A stretch of DNA of 64,000 nucleotides from [Pseudopropionibacterium] massiliense (GTDB lineage: Bacteria > Actinomycetota > Actinomycetes > Propionibacteriales > Propionibacteriaceae): assembly GCF_900607225.1 (NCBI RefSeq), contig NZ_LR027842.1:2794363-2858362 (forward strand). The letters run 5' to 3'. This document shows positions 6,453 through 14,057 of the stretch, piece by piece. Each line of letters begins with the position of its first letter. Positions within the stretch are counted from its first letter, which is position 1. The notes beneath the pieces were generated by a model. That model saw only the letters and a program-made list of their open reading frames with translations. It did no database searches and was not told where the DNA came from. Made by a program: the position numbers and the translations under genes.

Positions 6453-8747
6453 TCATCCGGGGTTCCGTGGACGGGCCGCGCCGGATCCGGCCGGGTCGTC
6501 CCGCCCGCCGGGTTCCCGGAGGATCCGGCGCAGCAGCTCGGCGGCCGCCGCCTTGTCGAGGACCTGGTTGGCGTTGCCGCATTTCGGGGAGACGACGCAG
6601 GCCGGGCAGCCCGATTCGCAGCGGCAGGTGCGCAGCCGCTCCAAGGTCGCCGCCAACCACTGCTCGGCCACCTCGTGGGCGCGGGCGGCGAAACCCGCTC
6701 CCCCGGGCAGGCCGTCGTGAACGAACACCGTCGCCAGGCCGGTGTCCGGGTGGCGAGCCGTGGAGACCCCGCCAATGTCCCAGCGGTCGCAGGGCGCGAA
6801 CGCCGGCAACAGTCCGATGGAGGTGTGTTCGGCGGCGTGCGCGGCGGCCCCGAGCCGCAGCGAACCCCAGCCCAGTTCCCGTTCGAGGGTCTCCGGGACG
6901 CTCCACCACACGGCCTGCGTGGTGAGGGTGTGTTCCGGGCAGTCGAGTGGGGTGGAGTCGAGCACCTCGTGGGTGGTCTCGTCGCGGCGCAGGTATCCGG
7001 TGACCTGCCAGCTGAGTCGCACGTCACCGAAGTGCACGGTCGTCGAGCCGAGTGGTCGCGACCGGTGCTCCCGCAGCACCGCGATGTCCTGGGTGGATTC
7101 GGCCTGGGTGTACCAGGGGTTGTGGACCGCCACCACCATGGCGTGGCGCTCCTCGACGTCCAGTTCGGTCACCACGAACGAGCGTCCCCGGTGGAGGTAG
7201 ACGGCGCCCCGGTGGACGGTGCGGTCGGCGGCCGCCGGGTCCACCACCCCGATCACCTGCCCGGTGGAGCGTTCGATGATCTCCACGGGCCGGGGCGCGG
7301 TGGAACGCAGGTTGATGTGGTCGACGGCGCGGTCCGCTCGGGTCCAGTACCACGTTCCGCCGCGGTCCCGCAGCACCTTCCCGGCGGCGAGGTGCGCGGC
7401 CAGCGGCAGGGCGGTGGGCCCGAACCAGCGTTCGTCGGCGGCCGTCAACGGGTGTTCCTGCGCGGCGGCAGCCAGGTGTGGGCCGAGGACGTGCGGGTTC
7501 TGCGGGTGACAGACCGCGGCCTCGACGGGGGCGTCGAGGATCAGGTCGGGGTGTTGCAGCAGGTAGGCGTCGAGGGGGTTCTCGCGGGCCAGCAGCACCA
7601 CCAGCGCCTCCCTGCCCGCGCGGCCCGCCCGTCCGGCCTGCTGCCAGAAGGCCGAGAGTTTCCCGGGGAACCCGGAAACGAGCACCGCGTCGACGCCGGA
7701 GACGTCGATGCCGAGCTCCAGCGCGTTCGTGGTGGCCAGCCCGAGGATTTCACCGGTGTGCAGCGCGGCCTCCAAATCGCGGCGTTCCATGGCCAGGTAG
7801 CCACCGCGGTAGGACGCGATCCGCGCCGGTTCGGCGGCCAGTTCCGCGGCCTCCAGGCTGGTCAGTTCCGCGCCGGCCCGGGATGCGACGAAGGCGAGGG
7901 TCTGGGTGGCGTCGTCGACCAGGCCCGCCAGCAGCCGGGAGGTGTCGCGGTTGAGATTGGTGGAGGGTTGCCACAGCACCACGGTGCGGGCGGCTGCCGG
8001 GGCGGCCGAGTCGGCGATCACGTCCACCCGTTCCTCACCGATCAGGGCGCCCCCGAAGTCGGCGGCGTTCGGCGCGGTGGCGGAGCTGAGCAGGATCGTC
8101 GGTTCGGCACCGTGGGCGGCGGCGAGGCGCCGCAACCGCCGCAGCACCTGCGCGACGTGCGCCCCGAAGACCCCCTGGTAGCGGTGGGCCTCGTCGACGA
8201 CGACGTAGCGCAGCCCGCCCAGCAGCGCCGACCAGCGCCGGTGGTTCGGCAGCACGGAGAAGTGCAGCATGTCGGGGTTGGTGAGCACCAGGGTGGCGTG
8301 TTCGCGGGCGAACCGCCGCTCGGCCTCGTCGGAGTCGCCGTCGAGGGCACCGATCCGCACCAACCCCGAGACCAGGGTCTCGGCCGCCCGGGCCTGGTCG
8401 TGGGCCAGGGCCTTGGTGGGCGCCAGGTACAACGCGGTGGGGCGGCGCAGCGCGAATCCCCTCCCTCGGCCCGCCCGGGGTTCCCGTAGCGCGGCGAGCA
8501 CCGGCATCAGGTAGGCCAGCGACTTCCCGGAACCGGTGGGGGTACAGATCGCGGTGTGCCTGCCCGCGCGGGCCAGTTCCGCGAACTCCACCTGGTGCCG
8601 CCAGGGCCGGTCGATGCCCGCGGCCCGGAACCCGTCGACGAGTTCCGCATCGAGCCAACCGGGCCAATCGGCCCGTACCCCCGGGGACGCGGGCCGACGG
8701 CGCACCACCACCGCCTCCTCGGCCCCGGTCACCCACTCCCAGTTCAC
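6453..8747 (-). CDS. DEAD/DEAH-box helicase with C-terminal DUF1998-type Cys cluster (Tad-neighbourhood helicase, MrfA/Hrq1-like)
   Basis: 764 residues. Motif I is TPTGSGKS near residue 68, motif II VVDEAHR, motif III SSATA, and the second RecA domain contains QQAGRAGRAGREALVVLL. The C-terminal part holds CRCESGCPACVVSPKCGN, a four-Cys cluster typical of MrfA/Hrq1-like helicases implicated in DNA repair; the family is also the one consistently found next to actinobacterial Tad genes. I place the start at GTG 8747 (VNWEWVTGAEE) because residues upstream to 8867 are translated from a dispersed REP-like repeat. It lies on the opposite strand to tadE/tadG and runs in the same direction as tadC, which differs from the usual order. 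Confidence 0.88.
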   Translation of the reverse strand: MNWEWVTGAEEAVVVRRRPASPGVRADWPGWLDAELVDGFRAAGIDRPWRHQVEFAELARAGRHTAICTPTGSGKSLAYLMPVLAALREPRAGRGRGFALRRPTALYLAPTKALAHDQARAAETLVSGLVRIGALDGDSDEAERRFAREHATLVLTNPDMLHFSVLPNHRRWSALLGGLRYVVVDEAHRYQGVFGAHVAQVLRRLRRLAAAHGAEPTILLSSATAPNAADFGGALIGEERVDVIADSAAPAAARTVVLWQPSTNLNRDTSRLLAGLVDDATQTLAFVASRAGAELTSLEAAELAAEPARIASYRGGYLAMERRDLEAALHTGEILGLATTNALELGIDVSGVDAVLVSGFPGKLSAFWQQAGRAGRAGREALVVLLARENPLDAYLLQHPDLILDAPVEAAVCHPQNPHVLGPHLAAAAQEHPLTAADERWFGPTALPLAAHLAAGKVLRDRGGTWYWTRADRAVDHINLRSTAPRPVEIIERSTGQVIGVVDPAAADRTVHRGAVYLHRGRSFVVTELDVEERHAMVVAVHNPWYTQAESTQDIAVLREHRSRPLGSTTVHFGDVRLSWQVTGYLRRDETTHEVLDSTPLDCPEHTLTTQAVWWSVPETLERELGWGSLRLGAAAHAAEHTSIGLLPAFAPCDRWDIGGVSTARHPDTGLATVFVHDGLPGGAGFAARAHEVAEQWLAATLERLRTCRCESGCPACVVSPKCGNANQVLDKAAAAELLRRILREPGGRDDPAGSGAARPRNPG

Positions 8748-8798
8748 CCGCCCAACTCTGCCACCCCCGCCCACTGAATGGGCCGGACCCACTTCATG

Positions 8799-8990
8799 AA
8801 GCCGGTTGAGCCGGGCCGCGAGGAACGAGCAGCCCGAGTCGAAACCACCCGCGCCCGAAAAACACACCCGACCACAAATCCCCGAACAAGGTCACCATGG
8901 TTTCGACACGCCCCACTCGCTGCCGCTCGCAGGCCGGCTCAACCACCATCGACACGCCCCACTCGCAAAGTGAGCAGGCCGGCTCAACCG
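8799..8990. repeat. cluster of REP-like elements (GTTTCGAC...GGCTCAACCA family)
   Basis: One reverse copy (8799-8849: CCGGTTGAGCCGGGCCGCG ... GAGTCGAAACC) is followed by two forward copies (about 8897-8947 and 8948-8990: TTTCGACACGCCCCACTCG ... GGCTCAACC). The same family recurs at 13930, 26393, 31135, 43802, 46914, 47017, 51882 and 54621. This cluster sits at one boundary of the block that appears inverted relative to other Tad loci. Confidence 0.7.
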
Positions 8991-9007
8991 ACTTTCGGTT
9001 TTCCGGT

Positions 9008-9619
9008 TCAGCGGCCCGTGAAGGTGCCGAGCAGCGACGCCACCAGCGGCACCACCCCGATGAGCACGAAGGCGGGCAGGAAGCACAGCGCGAGTGGCTG
9101 CACCGATTTCACCCCCACCGACCTGGCCCGTTTGGTTTCCTGTTCGCGACGGCGGCGGCGCGCCTCGTCGGCGTGGACGCGGAGGCATTCCACCAGGCTG
9201 GTTCCGGAGCGGGCCGAGCGGGCGGCGTCGCGGGCCGGTGGGCCCCAGTCGGGGTGATCGGCGAGGCTGCCCCAGGCGTCCTGCGGGTCCCTGCCGACCT
9301 GCAGTTGCGCGTGGACCCCGTGCAGGATCGCGGCCGTGGCGGCTGGGCTGATCTCGGCCACCGTGGTGATGGCGTTGATCATGGGGGCTCCGGCCTCCAG
9401 GCAGACGGCCAGCAGATCCAGGGTTTCGGGAAGCTCCCGCACCACGGCGCGGTCCGCCTTCCTGCGACCACTCCACCGTTTCGCCGCCCAATCGCACGCC
9501 TTCCCCACCCAGCCGGGCAGCGGCGACGGCCGGGGTTCCAGCCTGCTCAGGGGCGGCGGGGCCCACCACGCCAGGACGGCCGCGGCGACGAGGAAACCGA
9601 TCAGGACCGCGGTGCTCAT
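9008..9619 (-). CDS. tadC: TadC-like type II secretion system F-family protein
   Basis: 203 residues with an N-terminal transmembrane helix (MSTAVLIGFLVAAAVLAWWA), a cytoplasmic T2SSF domain (VRELPETLDLLAVCLEAGAP ... DPQDAWGSLADHPDWGPPARD ... GTSLVECLRVHADEARRRRREQETKRA) and two C-terminal helices ending LPAFVLIGVVPLVASLLGTF. TadC with TadB forms the inner-membrane platform for pilus extension by TadA. The true start is ATG 9619, which overlaps the tadB stop codon (ATGA); a longer open frame upstream is antisense noise. Length and architecture are normal for the short actinobacterial TadC. Confidence 0.85.
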   Translation of the reverse strand: MSTAVLIGFLVAAAVLAWWAPPPLSRLEPRPSPLPGWVGKACDWAAKRWSGRRKADRAVVRELPETLDLLAVCLEAGAPMINAITTVAEISPAATAAILHGVHAQLQVGRDPQDAWGSLADHPDWGPPARDAARSARSGTSLVECLRVHADEARRRRREQETKRARSVGVKSVQPLALCFLPAFVLIGVVPLVASLLGTFTGR

Positions 9620-10416
9620 TGGCGGGCCGCCCGTTTCTCGGTCCAGACCACCCCGGCGGCCGCCAACCCCACCCCGCAGAGCGCCAGCACCAGCCCGAGC
9701 GGGTTCTCCAGCAGAAAACCGAGGGGATTGGCCCCGACGAAGGAGCCGAGCAGCAGCGCCCCGAGCGGCAGGAAGGCCATGATCCGGGCGCTGCCGCGCG
9801 CCATCGCCAGTTCGGCCTCGACCACCCCCGCGAGTTCCCGTTCGGCCCGCAGCCCCTCCGCGACCTGCAGCAGCACGGAGGCGACGGGCGCTCCGGTGCG
9901 TTCCGCCACCCGCCACGCCCCCGCGACCCGCGCCAGACCCTCGCGTCCCGGTGTCTGCGCCACCTCCTGCAGCGCCGCGGGAACGTCCCCACCCAGGTTG
10001 GCGACGGCCGCGACGGGTGCCAGGGCGTCGCAGTCCGTGGCGGCCTCGGCGAGTGCTGCCGTGGGGATCTGCCCGGCACGCAGCAGCATGGCCAGGCCCA
10101 CCGTCACCCGGGTGGTCTCGTCGGCCCGGTTGCGCCGGGCGCGTTCCTGGGCGGAACGCCGCAGCACCCACGCGGCGGTTCCGGCGGCGATGACGGCGAC
10201 GAGCCCCCACCCCGCTTCCCTGATGCCGAACACCACGGCCACCGCGGCCAGACCGGAGCCGAGGATGAGCACCACGGGCCGGGACGTCTTCCTCACAGCA
10301 GCTGAGCTGTCACGTCCCGACCCGCGACGGGCTGGGTCTCCCAGCCTCTTCAAATTCTGCTCCTTCCCGACGAGCAGCGCAGCAGCGAGGGCAAAAAACA
10401 CCACGCAGATCAGCAT
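9616..10416 (-). CDS. tadB: TadB-like type II secretion system F-family protein
   Basis: 266 residues. Two N-terminal membrane segments (MLICVVFFALAAALLVG and VVLILGSGLAAVAVVFGI) lead into the T2SSF domain (RVTVGLAMLLRAGQIPTAALAEAA ... GAWRVAERTGAPVASVLLQVAEGL), then two more helices at the C-terminus. It is the partner of TadC in the pilus platform. ATG 10416 overlaps the last codons of tadA (ATGCTGA), so tadA-tadB-tadC are translationally coupled. A longer frame runs upstream into tadA but lacks membrane-protein character. Confidence 0.85.
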   Translation of the reverse strand: MLICVVFFALAAALLVGKEQNLKRLGDPARRGSGRDSSAAVRKTSRPVVLILGSGLAAVAVVFGIREAGWGLVAVIAAGTAAWVLRRSAQERARRNRADETTRVTVGLAMLLRAGQIPTAALAEAATDCDALAPVAAVANLGGDVPAALQEVAQTPGREGLARVAGAWRVAERTGAPVASVLLQVAEGLRAERELAGVVEAELAMARGSARIMAFLPLGALLLGSFVGANPLGFLLENPLGLVLALCGVGLAAAGVVWTEKRAARQ

Positions 10417-11552
10417 CGCGACCACCCCAGCCAGTCGCACACGAGGTCCGCTCCCGGCCCCCGGGTGGTCTTCCCGTCGGTGAAGGTCATGGCGGGCACG
10501 ATCCCGACCAGCCCGTCCGTGCCCCGCCTGAACGCCCCCACCTCCGCCAGCCAGCGTTTCCCGTCGGGGCCGCGACGCAGGTGCAGCACCAGCCGCAGGG
10601 CCGCGGCGAGCTGCGCGTGACAGGCCTCGCGACCCAGCCCGCCGAGCGCCGCGAGGGCCTCCAGGCGGGCGGGAACGTCGGCGACGGAGTTGGCGTGGAC
10701 GGTGCCGCAACCGCCCTCGTGCCCGGTGTTGAGCGCCGAGAGCAGGTCGGTGAGTTCCGCGCCGCGCACCTCACCCAGCACCACCCGGTCGGGGCGCATC
10801 CTGAGGGCCTGCCGCACCAGGGTGGTGAGCGTGATCGCGCCCCTGCCCTCGTTGTTGGGGGGTCTGCCCTCCATGCGCACGCAGTGCGGGTGCCGGGGGG
10901 TCAGTTCCCGGGCGTCCTCCACCACGACGATCCGTTCCGTCGCCGGCACCTCGGCCAGCAGCGCCGCCAGCAGCGTGGTCTTGCCGGTCCCGGTGCCGCC
11001 GGAGATCAGGAACGGCACCTTGCGGGCGATCACCCTCCGGCACAGCTCCAGGGCCTCGTCGGTGAGCGACCCGGCGGTGTGCAGTTCCTCCAGGGTCAGG
11101 GTCCGCGACGCCGGGACCCGCAGCGAGATGCACGTCCCCGGGCTGGCCAGCGGCGCCAGCACGGCGTGCAGCCGCACCCCGCCCGGTAGCCGGCCGTCGA
11201 CGAATGGTTGGGCGTCGTCCAGGCGTCTGCCCGCGGTGGCTGCCAACCGGATGGCGAGTCTGCGGACCGCCTCGTCGTGGACGAACCGCACATCCGCGGC
11301 CTCCAACCCGGCGCCGCGATCCACGAACACCGCGTCCGGGCCGTTGACGAGCACGTCGGAGACCCCGGGTTCCCGCAGCAGCTCCTCCAGCGGCCCGGCG
11401 CCGACGGAGTTTCGGCGCAGCTGGTCCATGGCCTGCCGCAGGGCCGTGTCGGTGACCACCAAACCCATGCCGCGCATCGCGGTGGCGACGTCCGCGGCCG
11501 TGTGGGGACGTCCGAGCCTGCCCAGCCTGGCCTGCAGCTCCTCCAGCATCAC
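10410..11552 (-). CDS. tadA: TadA-like (CpaF) secretion ATPase
   Basis: 380 residues. A GspE/CpaF N-domain (GPLEELLREPGVSDVLVNGP) precedes the ATPase core with Walker A GGTGTGKTT near 185, the Asp box VVVEDARELTPRHPHCVRME, Walker B VVLGEVRGAE and the His box GHEGGCGTVHANS. It powers pilus assembly from the cytoplasm and matches the heli_sec_ATPase subgroup linked to the helicase. It starts at GTG 11552 or the adjacent ATG 11549; both overlap the cpaE stop. The gene belongs to a tight cpaE-tadA-tadB-tadC operon. Confidence 0.9.
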   Translation of the reverse strand: MMLEELQARLGRLGRPHTAADVATAMRGMGLVVTDTALRQAMDQLRRNSVGAGPLEELLREPGVSDVLVNGPDAVFVDRGAGLEAADVRFVHDEAVRRLAIRLAATAGRRLDDAQPFVDGRLPGGVRLHAVLAPLASPGTCISLRVPASRTLTLEELHTAGSLTDEALELCRRVIARKVPFLISGGTGTGKTTLLAALLAEVPATERIVVVEDARELTPRHPHCVRMEGRPPNNEGRGAITLTTLVRQALRMRPDRVVLGEVRGAELTDLLSALNTGHEGGCGTVHANSVADVPARLEALAALGGLGREACHAQLAAALRLVLHLRRGPDGKRWLAEVGAFRRGTDGLVGIVPAMTFTDGKTTRGPGADLVCDWLGWSRC

Positions 11553-12571
11553 AGACGCACCTCCTTCAGCAGCCGTGCCGAGTCCCGGCGCAGCCGGGCC
11601 GCGGGCCGTGACCCGACGCTGGCTCCCTGGGCGGCGAGCCGCGGCACCCTCGGGTCGTCGCGCACCACCCCGGCCAGCGGCAACCCCAGCGCATCGGAGA
11701 CTGCGTCGGGCGGCAGCCCGCGACCCTTTCCGACCCGCACCACCAGCAGCGCCCCGGTCAGGTCGATCCGGCGGGCCCGCATCCGGGCCGCGGCCACCGA
11801 CCGCACGTCCGCGCCGACCATCAGCAACGCAACGGCGCGACGTCCCAGCTCCGCCAGGCGTGCGCCGTCGCCCATGTCCATCACCACCAGGTCGTGGCTG
11901 CGTTCCAGCGACCTGAGCACCGCCGACAACGCCGCCTCGTCGGGGGAGTCTCCGTGGGGTCTGCCCAGCGCCAGCACCGAGACCCGTTCCGCCGGGACCA
12001 GGTGTGGGGTGAGGTCGCCGATCTCACCGACGGCGTGCCGCAGCTCCTCCCAGGTCATGCCCTCCTGGGTTTCGGCCCCGAACAGCAGATCCAGGCCGCC
12101 ACCGCAGCTCGCCAGCTCCACCACCGCCGAGCGCAGACCCGTCTCTGCGGCCCGTGTCGCCACCGCCACCGCAAGGGAGCTGACCCCCAGCCCGCCGGAG
12201 GCCCCGGTCAGTGCCAGTATCTGCGCCGCGTCCCGGCCCGGTAGTTCGTTGGTGAGGACCTCCGCCAGGCGTTGCGACTCGCCGGGCAGCAGCAGCGCGG
12301 GCGCTCCCAGCTCCGCCGAGGCCTGCAGCAACTCCTCGGAGTCGAAACCGACCACCCACACCCCGGGCACGGCCCCGAACGTCGCGGCCCGCGACGCCAT
12401 GTCCGCGCCCACCAGACGCAGCGTGGCGGTGCGCCAGCGTCGCCTGAGCTCTTCCCGGTCCGTGACGACCTCCAGATCGACTCCGAGGGCCAGCGTGGTG
12501 GCGAGCACGGAATCCGCGAGCGCGGCTTCCCGCGTCGCAAGCAATGGACCGGTAATCTCCGATGTGTTCAC
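11549..12571 (-). CDS. CpaE/Ssd-like MinD-type protein of the Tad locus
   Basis: About 340 residues from GTG 12571 (VNTSEITGPLL); longer upstream frames read into the divergent promoter. A receiver-like N-terminal half (VVGFDSEELLQASAELGAPALLLPGE) precedes a MinD/ParA-like half with the deviant P-loop position TGASGGLGVSSLAVAVA. The Lys expected in a functional deviant Walker A (GGxGKT/S) is replaced, so ATP binding is doubtful; relatives named septum-site-determining proteins in actinobacteria often diverge here. In Tad systems CpaE localises the secretion machinery at the pole. It is the first gene of the tadA-B-C operon and lies divergent from the methyltransferase at 12667. Confidence 0.8.
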   Translation of the reverse strand: MNTSEITGPLLATREAALADSVLATTLALGVDLEVVTDREELRRRWRTATLRLVGADMASRAATFGAVPGVWVVGFDSEELLQASAELGAPALLLPGESQRLAEVLTNELPGRDAAQILALTGASGGLGVSSLAVAVATRAAETGLRSAVVELASCGGGLDLLFGAETQEGMTWEELRHAVGEIGDLTPHLVPAERVSVLALGRPHGDSPDEAALSAVLRSLERSHDLVVMDMGDGARLAELGRRAVALLMVGADVRSVAAARMRARRIDLTGALLVVRVGKGRGLPPDAVSDALGLPLAGVVRDDPRVPRLAAQGASVGSRPAARLRRDSARLLKEVRL

Positions 12572-12666
12572 GTCCTCACTGTGGGAACCGGCGGGGTTGA
12601 TTCTCCGTTTCCGCTCGAGGGTGTGGATAACCTGTTTGATGTACCTGAAGAACGACCCGGGAAGAG

Positions 12667-13431
12667 ATGACCACCACCGATCCCCTGCCTCCTGAAGCAC
12701 TGACCTGGCTTGCCGTCTGGCCGGGGGTGCGGGGGTTGACCTTTGGGGGCAGCCTGCTGCCCCAGCGCCTCGAGGAGGCGGGCCACACCGTCTTCGCCAT
12801 GGCCGACACCGACCGCGACATGCGTCGCCTGCTCGCCCTCCAGGGCATCACCCCCTTCTGGGCGCGCCCCGAGGCCATCCCGATCGATCCCTGCCAGTTC
12901 GACGTGGTGTTCTCCCATCAGTCCTTCCACCTCTTCGATCCCGGTCAGGCGCTGTCGGAGATCGCCCGCGTGCTGCGTCCGGGTGGGTGTTTCTCGGCCT
13001 CGTACATCATCCGCGACGACTCGGTGCCGTGGGTGCGTCGCCTCACCGCGTTGATGCGCCACTACGACCCGATGGCGATGCGCGGCGACTACGGCCACAA
13101 GTCGCTGGCCGCCGTGGACGACTCGAAGTACTTCCCGGAGGTGGAGCATCGCGCCTTCCGCATCTGGCAGACCGTCAGTCTCGACGACCTCCAGCAGCTC
13201 GTCGCCAATCAGCCGTTGTCGCGGCGGCTTTCGGAATTGCAGCGCAAACGCCTGGCCGACGAGATCAGAACGCTTTTCGAGCAGGCCGTCAGGCCCGGGG
13301 AGAACCTGCGTCTGCCGTTCCAGTTGCTGGCGTGGCGGGCCTGGGTGAATCACGACGAACTGACCGAGCCGGTGTCCATGCCGGAAAGTGGTATCGAGAT
13401 CGACATGCAGGTCGCGACGCCCCTGCGGTAG
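12667..13431 (+). CDS. class I SAM-dependent methyltransferase
   Basis: 254 residues with a short class I methyltransferase core: LTFGGSLLPQRLEEAGHTVFAMADTD resembles motif I with weakened Gly spacing, FDVVFSHQSFHLFDPGQALSEIARVLRPGGCF is a clear motif IV/V region. The C-terminal part (MRHYDPMAMRGDYGHKSLAAVDDSKYF) is substrate-specific and not recognised. Similar small methyltransferases occur beside Tad loci in related genomes, but the substrate is unknown. ATG 12667 follows GGGAAGAG. The gene ends in TAG and is followed by a GC hairpin at 13448. Confidence 0.75.
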   Translation: MTTTDPLPPEALTWLAVWPGVRGLTFGGSLLPQRLEEAGHTVFAMADTDRDMRRLLALQGITPFWARPEAIPIDPCQFDVVFSHQSFHLFDPGQALSEIARVLRPGGCFSASYIIRDDSVPWVRRLTALMRHYDPMAMRGDYGHKSLAAVDDSKYFPEVEHRAFRIWQTVSLDDLQQLVANQPLSRRLSELQRKRLADEIRTLFEQAVRPGENLRLPFQLLAWRAWVNHDELTEPVSMPESGIEIDMQVATPLR

Positions 13432-13447
13432 CCGTAGGGTAGGAGTA

Positions 13448-13466
13448 CCGGCTGCGCCGCAGCCGG
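13448..13466. terminator. GC-rich hairpin between methyltransferase and holin-like gene
   Basis: CCGGCTGC and GCAGCCGG form an 8-bp perfect stem around a 3-base loop, 16 bases after the methyltransferase stop and 21 before the next start. No U-run follows, so termination strength is uncertain; it could also sit in the 5' leader of the next gene. Confidence 0.45.
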
Positions 13467-13486
13467 CCGGACGCGAAAGGAATACG

Positions 13487-13936
13487 ATGGCCCGTCCCAC
13501 ACCATTCCAGTTGCTCCGCGACGGCCTGATGGATTTCGTCGCCCGCGAAACGGAGCTGGCCAAGGCCGAGCTCGTTCCCGCCGCGAAACAGGCCGGTATC
13601 GGTTCGGCGTTCGTGGCGGCCGCCGTCACCTTCCTGCTGCATTCGTTGTGGATGCTGGTGATCGTGCTGGCGCTGGCCCTGAGCTGGCTGCTGAGCCTCA
13701 CGGGCCTCAACACCGTCGGCTGCCTGACGCTGGGGTTCCTGGTGGCGGCGCTGCTGTCGATCGGGATCGCGGTCCTGCTGATCTTCATGGCCCGCGCCCG
13801 CTTCCGGAAGGTCAAGGCCCCGACCGCCACCATCGAGGAGGCCAAGGCCACGTTCGTTGCCCTCACCGACGCCGCCCTCAACCGGTCGACGGATGTGGTG
13901 GTGAGGGAGGAACCGTCCCTCCCCGAAGCCAGCTGA
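13487..13936 (+). CDS. actinobacterial holin-X/DUF1469-type membrane protein
   Basis: 149 residues. A charged N-terminal helix (LMDFVARETELAKAELVPAAKQAG) precedes two strong transmembrane segments (SAFVAAAVTFLLHSLWMLVIVLALALSW and TLGFLVAALLSIGIAVLLIFM), followed by a short cytoplasmic tail ending SEAS-like. This is the pattern of phage-holin-family DUF1469 proteins, which are common single chromosomal genes in actinobacteria without phage context. ATG 13487 has a GAAAGGA site. Membrane role unknown; no lysin gene is nearby. Confidence 0.75.
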   Translation: MARPTPFQLLRDGLMDFVARETELAKAELVPAAKQAGIGSAFVAAAVTFLLHSLWMLVIVLALALSWLLSLTGLNTVGCLTLGFLVAALLSIGIAVLLIFMARARFRKVKAPTATIEEAKATFVALTDAALNRSTDVVVREEPSLPEAS

Positions 13937-13978
13937 GCCGGGCCGCGACGAGGGAGCGGCCCGAGTCGACACCATCTG
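13930..13978. repeat. REP-like element
   Basis: TGAGCCGGGCCGCGACGAG ... CGGCCCGAGTCGACACC, a copy of the dispersed GGCTCAACCA/GTTTCGAC family in reverse orientation. It begins inside the last codons of the holin-like gene and separates it from the STAND/TPR operon that converges on it. Confidence 0.65.
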
Positions 13979-14057
13979 CTGAGACATCCTGGGGTGTCAT
14001 CGCAGTGCGGAGCCTCTGGAAACGCGCGATCTCCTCGGCTCTTGCCGACATGGGGGA

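Noticed and set aside
8748..8867. Longer start for the helicase gene
   Set aside because: The extra 40 residues are read from a REP-like repeat and have no counterpart in the family.
13487..13936. Prophage, from the holin-like gene
   Set aside because: No lysin, structural or integrase gene is nearby; this membrane-protein family is a common chromosomal gene in actinobacteria.
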